NCBI GenBank assembly: GCA_019636615.1
Contig: JAHBXF010000001.1
Span: 124,001 to 188,000, forward strand
Reading direction: 5' to 3'
DNA from: Phycisphaeraceae bacterium
GTDB taxonomy: Bacteria > Planctomycetota > Phycisphaerae > Phycisphaerales > UBA1924
Length of the DNA: 64,000 nt
This document shows, one piece after another, positions 27,470-36,789 of this stretch (positions are counted from its first letter, which is position 1; every line of letters starts with the position of its first letter). The translations under genes were made by a program, and so were the position numbers. The notes beneath the pieces are model-generated. The model had not been told where the DNA came from and did no database searches. It saw only the letters and a program-made list of their open reading frames with translations.

Positions 27470-27513
27470 CGACCAAAACGGCCGCGGGCCCCGGCTTTTC
27501 AACCGGGGCCCGC
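27470..27513 (-). terminator. Rho-independent-type terminator of rnpB
   Basis: On the minus strand an 11-bp perfect stem (27503-27513 with 27484-27494; GCGGGCCCCGG paired to CCGGGGCCCGC) closes an 8-nt loop, about 10 nt after the 3' end of the RNase P RNA, followed by a short GGCCGTTTTGG. The U-run is short (four), so strength is moderate. Confidence 0.6.
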
Positions 27514-27520
27514 CTTCTCC

Positions 27521-27978
27521 ATTCGCGGCGATAAGCCGAGTTCTGTCACGCCCGGCGGTTTGCGTCGGCTCCATTGACGGGGGCCTCCGACGCACCTGCC
27601 GACCGCGGCGATCATTTCTCTGGGACGCGCGTCGCCGCACGCCTCGAGCGATCTACCCGCCCCCTTCCGCCCGGACCGAGCGTCGGCATGCTCGCGCACG
27701 CCGCGGAGACTGCTGGATCTTGCACGCGGTGGGGTTTGCCGTGCCCCCGACGTCACCGTCGGGGCGGTGGGCTCTTACCCCACCGTTTCACCCTTACCTG
27801 ATCCCGCCTCGCGGCGGGCCATCGGCGGTTTCTTCTCTGTGGCACTGTCCCTCGTCCGTGGCGGCCTTTCGTGCCGGTGCGAACGGGTGGGCGTTACCCA
27901 CCACCGTGTCCTGCCGTGCTCGGACTTTCCTCACCCGACGGGCTTTCACCCGGCGGGCGCGATCGCCATGCCGCGAAC
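27521..27978 (-). ncRNA. rnpB: RNase P RNA (bacterial type A)
   Basis: The minus strand carries the diagnostic GAGGAAAGTCCGAGC (27918-27932), then GGGTGAAACGGTGGGGTAA (about 27778-27796), CACGGCAAACCCCACC and, at the 3' end, ACAGAACTCGGCTTATC. The ends are set by the P1 helix: TTCGCGGC (27970-27977 on the plus strand as its complement) pairs with GCCGCGAA (27522-27529). The length of about 458 nt is at the long end for bacterial RNase P RNA. This ribozyme trims tRNA 5' leaders. Boundaries are from P1 pairing, so good to a few bases. Confidence 0.93.
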
Positions 27979-28059
27979 ACACTCTACTTTACGTCGCCCG
28001 CGTGCCCGGGTTCACCTTGCTCATACCCTGCCCCTGCAACCGCGCTGCCCGACACCTCC

Positions 28060-29076
28060 ATGCCACCTGATTCCCTCAAGATCGCGCTCTGGCTTGAACC
28101 CGCCCAGGTACCCCTGGCGCGCCGGGTTGCCGGCTCGCTCTCTGCCTCGCTCGTCTCCGCCGGCTCCCCCGTGCGGGGTCAGACCACCGCCGTCGCCCAT
28201 GACCTTGGCGCGTCGGCCGAAGACGACCTGCGTGTGATGCTCAACATGCAGGGCATCGACGCCGTGATCCTCTTTTCTACGCAAGGCCTGGGGGCGGACG
28301 CCGCCGACGCCCGCGCCGTCGCCGCCGCGGGTGCACGCAACACCAAAGTCATCACGCTCGGCCCCACCCCCGCCGATGTCCTCTCCCTCCGCCCCGGCGG
28401 CTGGCTCGACCGCAACAACGGCTTGTGCCCTTCAGAAGTCATCCGGCCCGCACCGATGCTGCGCCGCAGCGAGCCCTTCGTTCGTTCGCGCGAAATCATC
28501 GAGGCCTTCGGCCGCCCGGCCTCGGCATGGGTGCGCCTCACCAGCGCACGCCACGAACAGACCAGCGGCGCACACCTTCTCAACGCCCTCGATCTGCTCC
28601 AGGATCTTTTCGCAGAGCCCGCATGGGTTTCTGCGGCGATCGCCAACACCCAGCGTCCTCCCGGCCGCGAGCCAGAGACCATCGGCGGCGTTCCAGGCGA
28701 CGTGCACGCCCTGCTGCGCTACGCCGACGGCCGCTGCGCCAGTGTGTGCGTCGGCGACGGCGGCGGCGATTGGGCCTGGGAGGTGGCGCTCAGTTCACCC
28801 CAGGGCCGCCTCGTCCTGCGCCATGACGGTGTGGTGTGGCACGCCCCTGACGGCAGCGAACGCGACCGCGTTCAGCCCGCCGCCGAGCCCTCACCCGGCG
28901 CCCCCCGCGCCATCGCATGGGCGCTCGCGCGTCTGCTCGACCCCGCCACCCCGGACGATGGCCCGACGCCCATCGCCGACATCATGACCGTCGCTCAGGC
29001 GCTCCTTCTCAGCGCTTCAACCGGCCAGCCAGAGAGCCCCGCGACCATCCGCGCCATGACCGGCGTCACCCCCTGA
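28060..29076 (+). CDS. Possible Gfo/Idh/MocA-like protein, weak match
   Basis: 338 residues from ATG 28060; an upstream in-frame extension overlaps rnpB and is not believed. The N-terminal half has no obvious dinucleotide motif. The second half, with SGAHLLNALDLLQDLF, an AWVSAAIANT segment and FGRPASAWVRL, has the texture of the C-terminal domain of Gfo/Idh/MocA oxidoreductases (H..D..L..L.G.P..V.A). Since the Rossmann GXGXXG is absent it may be non-catalytic or a divergent member. Precedes tRNA-Thr. Confidence 0.5.
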   Translation: MPPDSLKIALWLEPAQVPLARRVAGSLSASLVSAGSPVRGQTTAVAHDLGASAEDDLRVMLNMQGIDAVILFSTQGLGADAADARAVAAAGARNTKVITLGPTPADVLSLRPGGWLDRNNGLCPSEVIRPAPMLRRSEPFVRSREIIEAFGRPASAWVRLTSARHEQTSGAHLLNALDLLQDLFAEPAWVSAAIANTQRPPGREPETIGGVPGDVHALLRYADGRCASVCVGDGGGDWAWEVALSSPQGRLVLRHDGVVWHAPDGSERDRVQPAAEPSPGAPRAIAWALARLLDPATPDDGPTPIADIMTVAQALLLSASTGQPESPATIRAMTGVTP

Positions 29077-29128
29077 CGCCCCCGACGGGTGTGCCCGCGC
29101 TTGAATACACTTCCCCGCTGACCAACAC

Positions 29129-29200
29129 GCCGCCTTAGCTCAGTGGTAGAGCAGCGCTTTTGTAAAGCGCGGGTCGCAGGTTCAAGTCCTGTAGGCGGCT
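29129..29200 (+). tRNA. tRNA-Thr (anticodon TGT)
   Basis: 72 nt; acceptor stem GCCGCCT pairs with AGGCGGC. The D-loop is TAGCTCAGTGGTAGAGCA-like, the anticodon loop TTTGTAA, and the T-loop reads GGTTCAAGTCC. No CCA is encoded. Confidence 0.97.
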
Positions 29201-29249
29201 TTCTCTCCCCGGCGCCAACGCCGCCAACCCTACCCCGTACAGTCGGGGC

Positions 29250-30917
<1,668 letters not shown>

Positions 30918-30980
30918 CCGCCGCCCGCAAAATCGCTTGCCGGCAGCCCGGCGCGCCGCGGCTGGGGCGCACGGCCTTGA

Positions 30981-31502
30981 TCACATGCCCTCGGGCATCT
31001 CCACGCCGCTGGTGCGCAGCAGCGTTTTGAACGTCTCGGAAAAGACGAAGTTGTGCTCGGGGAACTCTGTTCCCGCCATGTTCTTGTCAACGTGGCTGAA
31101 CATCAGGTCGATCGCGCCGATCACCCGCGCGCCGCCCGGCCCGCCCGAATCCATCAACTCAACCACGCCGGCCGTCGCCGCGCCGGCCGCGTCCAGGTTC
31201 TGCACGGTTGCCGTGTACCGCAGCGTTTGACCGGGCACGGCGTCTTCGTGCAACTCGGCGCGGCTCACCTTCGCCAGAATCACTTTCTCGGCAAACCCGC
31301 CCGCGTGCCCCACCAGAATCCCCGCGCTCTGCGCCATCCCCTCGATGATCAGGCACGCGGGCATCACCGGCATCGCGCCGCGATCACCCCTGGCCCCGAA
31401 GTGGTCGTGCAGGTGCTCCTCGGCCATCGACACGTTCTTCACCGCCACCAGCCTCTGGCGCGGCGTCAGTTCGATGATTCTGTCTATCCACATCCAGCGC
31501 AT
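30981..31502 (-). CDS. FabZ-like hot-dog fold protein (hydroxyacyl-ACP dehydratase family)
   Basis: 173 residues from ATG 31502; the frame is open 12 codons further. The dehydratase loop is present but altered: the HF of the active helix is followed by an insertion (DHFGARGDRGAMPVMPACLI) where FabZ has DHFP..PVMPGVL, and the catalytic Glu is kept in IIEGMAQSAG. So His and Glu are both available. FabZ forms trans-2-enoyl-ACP in fatty acid synthesis. Its place next to an ACP and another FabZ-like gene suggests a dedicated lipid pathway. Ends 64 nt from gpmI on the opposite strand. Confidence 0.78.
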   Translation of the reverse strand: MRWMWIDRIIELTPRQRLVAVKNVSMAEEHLHDHFGARGDRGAMPVMPACLIIEGMAQSAGILVGHAGGFAEKVILAKVSRAELHEDAVPGQTLRYTATVQNLDAAGAATAGVVELMDSGGPGGARVIGAIDLMFSHVDKNMAGTEFPEHNFVFSETFKTLLRTSGVEMPEGM

Positions 31503-31560
31503 GGTCAGCCCGCTCTCTCGGCGCTCAACGCCCGCCACGCCACCGACACGCGCCGACCGT

Positions 31561-31947
31561 TCATTTCGCCCGCAGTTTCGCCTCGACGAAACTCACCAGC
31601 GTGTCAACCGTGAACAGCGTCCCGATCTTCGTGATCTGCGGGTCTTTCTCGAACTCGTCCAGGTTCACGTGGGGCATCCGCGCCCGCAGCGTCGCGAGCC
31701 CTTCGGCGGTCACCAGCCCGTTCTGTACATACCTGGGGTCCTGCGCGACGTTGTCCGGGAACAACTCTCCCTGGTCGATCTTGATCCCGAACTCCTGCTC
31801 CAGTTTGAAAACGATGTCCAGGAAGTCGATCGACTCGGCGCCAAGATCGGTCGTCAGCACCGATTCCATCGTCACGTCGTCGTCGTCCACCGCCAGGGCG
31901 TCTACCAGTACTGTCCGAATTTTGGAGAAGATATCGTCTCGCGTCAT
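31561..31947 (-). CDS. Acyl carrier protein with long helix II-III extension
   Basis: 128 residues from ATG 31947, compared with about 78 for standard AcpP. The phosphopantetheine site reads DLGAESIDFLDIVFKLEQEF with the Ser near residue 40. After helix II an additional segment of about 40 residues (DPRYVQNGLVTAEGLATLRA and on to DEFEKDPQ) is inserted before the final TVDTLVSFVEAKL helix. ACPs of this length occur in planctomycete genomes next to ketosynthase or dehydratase genes. Substrate is unknown. It sits between two FabZ-like genes on the same strand. Confidence 0.88.
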   Translation of the reverse strand: MTRDDIFSKIRTVLVDALAVDDDDVTMESVLTTDLGAESIDFLDIVFKLEQEFGIKIDQGELFPDNVAQDPRYVQNGLVTAEGLATLRARMPHVNLDEFEKDPQITKIGTLFTVDTLVSFVEAKLRAK

Positions 31948-32096
31948 GGTCTGGGTGTCTCTGCGTCTTGGCTGTCTCGGTGCATTCCGGGTCGCACGCC
32001 GCACGCCTGCGCGGCACACCACCCCTTCCCCACGGGTATCGCCCGCCCCCGCACTCGCTATAGGGCTTTCGGGGGCCGCATGATAGGTGCCGCCCC

Positions 32097-32516
32097 TTAT
32101 CCCCGCACGCCCACCCTCACCGGCCGGAGCGTAAACCGCCCCGAGACCGCCGTCGGCATCGCCGTCTGAGACACGCCCGGCGTCAGCCGCTTCCCCTCGC
32201 CCTTGAACTCAAAGTGCCCTTCGTCGCTCCGCGTGAGCAGGGTGACCTCGACCCGCAGCGTCGCCCCCGGCGGCATGAACGCGCCGTATTTCAACGCACG
32301 CACCCGCCCAAGCACCAGAGGCTCGCCGGCTTGTGCCTGCGACGCAGCCAGCAGCCTGGCCGCGTGAACCATCGATTCGAGCATCAGCACCCCCGGCAGC
32401 ACCGGAAACGTCGGGAAGTGATCCGCCAGATACTCCTCCGCCGACGAGACGTTCTTGACCGTCACGATGCGGTCCGGCCCTTGCTCGAGAATCGCGTCCA
32501 CAAGATTGAAGTGCAT
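32097..32516 (-). CDS. FabZ-like hydroxyacyl-ACP dehydratase
   Basis: 139 residues from ATG 32516. Active-site motif DHFPTFPVLPGVLMLESMVH fits the FabZ pattern (catalytic His, then Glu in LES). Close to standard FabZ length, and better preserved than the copy at 30981. Acts in the cytoplasm on acyl chains carried by the ACP. Promoter likely shared with the ACP gene 149 nt downstream. The divergent recO gene starts 46 nt away. Confidence 0.85.
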   Translation of the reverse strand: MHFNLVDAILEQGPDRIVTVKNVSSAEEYLADHFPTFPVLPGVLMLESMVHAARLLAASQAQAGEPLVLGRVRALKYGAFMPPGATLRVEVTLLTRSDEGHFEFKGEGKRLTPGVSQTAMPTAVSGRFTLRPVRVGVRG

Positions 32517-32561
32517 GCTTCCCTCAGCATAGGTCGCCCTCGCACCTTACTCTTGCCTTGC

Positions 32562-33323
32562 GTGCCCCTGCTCAAAGACGATGCGGTCTGTATCCGGGTC
32601 TGGGATTGGTCTGAAACCAGCCAGACCGTCTCGCTTTTTTGCCGCGCTTCGGGCCTCATCCGCGCCATCGCCAAGGGCTCGAAACGCGAGAACTCCAAGT
32701 TCTCCGGCGGCCTCGAAGTTCTCACGCGCGGCGAAGCCCTGGCCAGCGTCAAAAACCCCGACACCCTCGCCCTGCTCACCGCCTGGGAACTCGAAGAAAC
32801 CTTCCCCGCGGCACGCCGCTCGATCCACACCTTCTACGCCGCCATGGCCTGCCTCGAAATCGTCCAGCGCAGCGTCACCGATGCCGACCCGCACCCGGGC
32901 CTCTTCGACGCGCTCCTGCACGCCCTGCGTTCGCTCGGCACCGCCCCCGAAGACCGCGACGCCATCCTGGGCCTTCTCTGGGCCGCGCTGGTTGAAACCG
33001 GCCACCAGCCCGAACTTGCCCTTGATGTCCGCAGTCAGACACCACTGCCCGCCGCGGAGGTCTACGCCTTTTTCCCGCGGCTGGGCGGCCTCTCGCGAGA
33101 CATCGCCGACACCGGGGGCGAAGAAACCTGGCGAATCCGCGCTGAGACCGTGTCACTCTTGCGAACCCTCGCCGCACCGCCCGTAACGCCGCGCATCGCG
33201 CCCGCGGCCACACCCCCGGAGGCTCAGAAGCGCGCCACGCAACTCCTGCGCACATACCTGCGGCACATCATCGCGGCCGAAACCCCCGCCCTCGACAAGT
33301 TCATCGACATCGCCTGGCGCTGA
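32562..33323 (+). CDS. recO: DNA repair protein RecO
   Basis: 253 residues from GTG 32562 (VPLLKDDAVCIRVWDWSETS); the longer frame upstream overlaps the divergent FabZ-like gene and is not used. The N-terminal OB-fold has the typical sequence LIRAIAKGSKRENSKFSGGL near residue 32. The rest is the helical domain, without the zinc Cys cluster of some homologues. RecO loads RecA through RecR at gaps. Confidence 0.9.
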   Translation: MPLLKDDAVCIRVWDWSETSQTVSLFCRASGLIRAIAKGSKRENSKFSGGLEVLTRGEALASVKNPDTLALLTAWELEETFPAARRSIHTFYAAMACLEIVQRSVTDADPHPGLFDALLHALRSLGTAPEDRDAILGLLWAALVETGHQPELALDVRSQTPLPAAEVYAFFPRLGGLSRDIADTGGEETWRIRAETVSLLRTLAAPPVTPRIAPAATPPEAQKRATQLLRTYLRHIIAAETPALDKFIDIAWR

Positions 33324-33745
33324 TGCATGGCCGCCCAGGCCCCCGCACGCGTCACTCCGTGTAATCGCCGACTTTCAAGCACAGGCCGCCTTTTCACCCC
33401 GGCGCGGGACAGGATGCCCCGCCCATGCCGGATGCGCAGCCGCAATCACCCAGTCTGTGCACTGCCGCCGTTGCCGTAGCCACCTCGCCGCCGGCCAAGA
33501 TCCCCACGCCCCCCCACAACCCACACCCCCCGCCCCGGCCGCGCGTTTCCAGCACAGAGCGGGTGTCGGCACAATCCTCGCCGCCTCCCGCGGCATGCAC
33601 CCTTTCGGGAGCGTGCCTCGGCTCTAACCCCTCGCGGCCCCCCACCGCAACCCCCTGAAAACCGGCACCTTGCGTCCACACTTTTCTGCCCGTGCGCCGC
33701 CGCGCCTCGAATTTTGCCCCCACCCCCCCTAAACTCATGGCCCAC
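33324..33745. other. Non-coding stretch before tRNA-Lys
   Basis: About 420 nt with no convincing gene. It is C-rich on the plus strand with runs such as CCACACCCCCCGCCCCGG; the short frames are proline-rich or low-complexity. No clear promoter or terminator. Confidence 0.6.
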
Positions 33746-33818
<73 letters not shown>

Positions 33819-33906
33819 CTTTGGTGGCAGTTTCGGCCGATCAGGCCAATCGTTCATTGTGTGCGTTTTTCTAGGGGTTTGCCATGCTGAATCAACTGAA
33901 TCTCGC

Positions 33907-33969
33907 ATGGCCCAACCCCTCTTGGGCCATGAGCCCTCTTCACCATGCCATGCCGCGCACATGCGCGGC
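33907..33969. repeat. Two successive perfect hairpins downstream of tRNA-Lys
   Basis: First: ATGGCCCAA-cccctc-TTGGGCCAT (33907-33930, 9-bp stem). Second: GCCGCGCA-ca-TGCGCGGC (33952-33969, 8-bp stem). They lie in the 305-nt gap between tRNA-Lys and the next small ORF, a region otherwise without coding sense. They could stabilise or terminate a small transcript. Confidence 0.55.
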
Positions 33970-34123
33970 CTATACCTGAGCCGATCCGGCCGGGCGGCAT
34001 CCACAACGGCGATCCACGCGATCGTTCCATGAATCAGTGAGACTGTTTCAGTTGCGTCACCAGCGCGGTCATCGCACCGGTGCCGCCGCTCTTCACACGC
34101 TGTCACTCTCAAGAGAATTGCAT

Positions 34124-34384
34124 ATGGGCTACTACTCAGAAAACCTGCCGCCGCGCGTGCGGGCGGCACTGGAAGTGCTGGAGCACTGCCGCAACCGGCA
34201 AGATGGCTCTTGCTGCGATCCCGGCGGCAACGAACTTTCCCGGCCCGAAGAAGCCATGCAGCGCCAGGCGCTGCAGGTGCTGACGCTGTACCTTGCGGGC
34301 GAGATGGACTACGGCGATGAGCCGCCCACCCCGCGCAAGCCGCCCGACGATGAGCCGGGCGCGACGCAGCCGGTGACCGTGTAA
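34124..34384 (+). CDS. Small unknown acidic protein
   Basis: 86 residues from ATG 34124, with AAGAGA 7 nt upstream as a plausible ribosome binding site; an upstream in-frame start at 34037 is less likely. Sequence MGYYSENLPPRVRAALEVLE, two Cys near residue 34 (GSCCDPGG), a short helix around residue 50 and a Pro/Asp-rich tail. Not recognised. Isolated between non-coding stretches. Confidence 0.5.
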   Translation: MGYYSENLPPRVRAALEVLEHCRNRQDGSCCDPGGNELSRPEEAMQRQALQVLTLYLAGEMDYGDEPPTPRKPPDDEPGATQPVTV

Positions 34385-34813
34385 CTCCCCTCCTCGCGAT
34401 GCCGACAGGCACGCGAGGGGATTCAACCGGTGGGGCTGCTGACAAGCGGCTAGCGCACCCACGAGCGGGCATGATGTGCCCTTGTACTGCACGCTTTGAA
34501 CAACCGCCCGCGGGGTGGAAGTCAACAACTCGGGCCGTGTGACCTGCGTGAGTGGCCTGATTGTGCAGCCGGGACAGGCGGCATTGCTGCACGTGCGGCG
34601 GCCGTCACGCCGCGATGCCGACGACAAAGCGCGAACGGCGCGAATGTGAGCACGCTGGTCAGACCGCTCGACCCGGCGATGGGGGTACCCATCCACACTT
34701 CCGCCTGCTCATCTCCGCTGGCTCGGGTGCTGAGTGAAGCGCATTCCTGCAGCCGTGCTGCGATGCGGCTATCGGGCATCGGGGCACCGTTCTCCCCTTC
34801 GCCCATCTCACGC
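34385..34813. other. Non-coding gap before the efflux adaptor
   Basis: About 430 nt downstream of both the small ORF at 34124 and the minus-strand adaptor at 34814. Overlapping short frames on both strands have no codon bias I can defend, and no terminator-type hairpin was noticed. Confidence 0.5.
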
Positions 34814-36106
34814 TCAGTTCGGCGGCCCCGCTTCAACGCGCACCGCCTGGCCTGCACGCAGGTTGCCCGGCGAGACCACAACCTCGCTGATCTCTTCGAG
34901 CCCGGCGCGGCCTTGCGCATCGCGAAGCACCTCGTGCAGGCCTTGCTCGGCTGGCGCCAAGTTCACCCGGTGCTCCACCGCCTTGCCTTCTTTGATCGAA
35001 TACACGCGTGAAACGCCCGCAAAGGTCACGACCGCATCTTCGGGAATGAAGCGCACCCCCGCTTCGGCGCCGATCTCGATGCTCGCGTGCGCGAAACTCC
35101 CCGGTTTGAGCGCGCCCTTGGGGTTGTCGGCCTCGATTTCAATCTCGAATGCGCGGCTCTGAGCATCAACCGCGGGCGCCACACGCGTGACCGACGCGCG
35201 AACCGGCTCGGCGAACGCATCGATCCGCACCAGCGCCGGCACGCTGGGCATCACTCGTCCGGCGTACCGCTCGGGAACGCCACCCCGAAACTTCACGCGA
35301 TCGGTCGCGATGATGCGGTAGAGCACCTGCCCCTGCGTCACCAGTTCGCCGACCGACACGCGACGCTCGGCGACGCGGAATGTCAGCGGTTTCTCTCGCG
35401 GCACCGACACAACGGTGTCCGCCAGTCGCTGCTCTGCCGTGCGCAGCGCCGACTCTCGCACCCGAGCCTCGGCGATCTGGGCCTCGGCGCTGAGCCTTGC
35501 CACCGCCGCGCTGGTTGTCGCCACCTGAAACTGCGTCTGAATATCCGAGTAATCCTGCTCGCTCAAGAGTGGCGGGGTTCGCTCGTAGAGCAGCCGTGCG
35601 CGATCCAGCCTCGCCCGGGCGTTGGCCTCTTCGGCCAGCGCTCTGGCCACCTCAGGCAGCATCGCCGTTTCAACGGTCTCAGCGGGAAGGTCGAGCAGAC
35701 CGACCTTTGCCAGTGCCGCGGTCAACGCGGCCCGCTGCTCCCCCACCGCCAGTGCGTAATCGGTGGGATCAATCAGTGCGAGCTTCGCCCCGGCCGCGAC
35801 GGCATCGCCCAAGTCGGCGTGAACCTCGCTCACACGCCCTGGCACCTTGGCGGAAATCAGTACATCTTCCTCGCCAAAGAGCGTGCCGAAAATGGTCACA
35901 TTCCGCACGGCGTCGCGCGTGACGATCGGCGCAAGCCGCACGACCCTGGCTTCAGCCGAGCGTGCGGGCGTGGCGGCAACCGGGCCGCGGTCGCAGGCGC
36001 TCAGGCCGGGCAGCACACACCCCGCCACGATCGCCGACCACAGAACGCGGCTTCGTGCGCATGCCCGAGTGGTCGAGTGTACAAAGGTTGGTCGGGCTCG
36101 GGGCAT
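34814..36106 (-). CDS. RND efflux periplasmic adaptor lipoprotein
   Basis: 430 residues from ATG 36106. The basic leader is followed by a lipobox at LPGLSAC (Cys about 38). The lipoyl domain begins near VRNVTIFGTLFGEEDVLISA, a helical hairpin lies around residues 130-230, and barrel and membrane-proximal domains follow. The adaptor links an inner-membrane RND pump to a TolC-like channel. It is divergent from tetR-tolC-RND permease, with the palindrome at 36168-36181 between the two starts, so both units are probably TetR-controlled. Confidence 0.9.
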   Translation of the reverse strand: MPRARPTFVHSTTRACARSRVLWSAIVAGCVLPGLSACDRGPVAATPARSAEARVVRLAPIVTRDAVRNVTIFGTLFGEEDVLISAKVPGRVSEVHADLGDAVAAGAKLALIDPTDYALAVGEQRAALTAALAKVGLLDLPAETVETAMLPEVARALAEEANARARLDRARLLYERTPPLLSEQDYSDIQTQFQVATTSAAVARLSAEAQIAEARVRESALRTAEQRLADTVVSVPREKPLTFRVAERRVSVGELVTQGQVLYRIIATDRVKFRGGVPERYAGRVMPSVPALVRIDAFAEPVRASVTRVAPAVDAQSRAFEIEIEADNPKGALKPGSFAHASIEIGAEAGVRFIPEDAVVTFAGVSRVYSIKEGKAVEHRVNLAPAEQGLHEVLRDAQGRAGLEEISEVVVSPGNLRAGQAVRVEAGPPN

Positions 36107-36167
36107 CGGCACTGCTCCAGCGAAATCAGCGGGTGAATCTGACGGTACACTCCCGGCGTAGAGCAAT

Positions 36168-36181
36168 ACTGACCGGTCAGT
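36168..36181. promoter_or_regulatory. Probable TetR operator (14-bp perfect palindrome)
   Basis: ACTGACCGGTCAGT reads the same on both strands. It sits in the 104-nt gap between the adaptor ATG (36106) and the TTG start of tetR (36211). TetR-family operators are often such GACCGGTC-centred palindromes. A single dimer site could repress both directions. Confidence 0.75.
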
Positions 36182-36210
36182 TTCTATCTTCGTCGTATCG
36201 AGAGGCCTGG

Positions 36211-36789
36211 TTGCCCGCCCATACTCCAAACAAACCAGACCAGATCCTCGACGCCGCCGCGGAACTCTTCGCGTCGCGCCAGTTTCATGAAGTGCGGCTG
36301 GAGGACATCGCCGCGCGGGCGCACGTCGGAAAAGGTACGGTCTACACCTACTGGAAGAGCAAGGATGAGGTCTACCTGGCGATGATCAGGCGTGGGTTCG
36401 CGGCGGTCAATGCCCGTCTGGATCGGGACCTTCCCGGCTGCGGCACTGATTGCTGGTCACAGATTCGGATCATACTACAGGCGGTCATCGACTTTGCCTT
36501 CAGCCACCCGGGCGTCTTCAGGATCATGCGCAGCGGGTCGCTGACACCCGAAGACCCTGACCTGCAGCACACACGCCGCCTGCTGACAGACCGCATCGAG
36601 GCGTGCCTTCGCGCCGGCGTGAACGCGGGGCAGATCCGCGACACAGACCCCCGCCTCACGACACAGTACCTGCTGAGTTTCGTCCGCGGGGCGATGCTCT
36701 ATCCGCCCCACGATCTCACGCGTGACTCGCTGCTGGAGCACATGTTCGCCCTTTTGCAGCGGGGCATCGGAACGGGGGATGGCCGATGA
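36211..36789 (+). CDS. TetR/AcrR-family transcriptional regulator
   Basis: 192 residues from TTG 36211, preceded by GAGAGG 6 nt upstream; the longer frame overlaps the operator and the divergent adaptor gene. The N-terminal HTH reads ILDAAAELFASRQFHEVRLE followed by DIAARAHVGKGTVYTYWKSK (about residues 10-52), the standard TetR pattern. The ligand domain is all-helical. It probably represses the adaptor and the tolC-RND genes through the palindrome at 36168. Its stop overlaps tolC's start (ATGA). Confidence 0.92.
   Translation: MPAHTPNKPDQILDAAAELFASRQFHEVRLEDIAARAHVGKGTVYTYWKSKDEVYLAMIRRGFAAVNARLDRDLPGCGTDCWSQIRIILQAVIDFAFSHPGVFRIMRSGSLTPEDPDLQHTRRLLTDRIEACLRAGVNAGQIRDTDPRLTTQYLLSFVRGAMLYPPHDLTRDSLLEHMFALLQRGIGTGDGR

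Noticed and set aside
27384..28070. Plus-strand frame across the RNase P RNA gene
   Set aside because: Covers the conserved rnpB sequence on the other strand, so it is non-coding.
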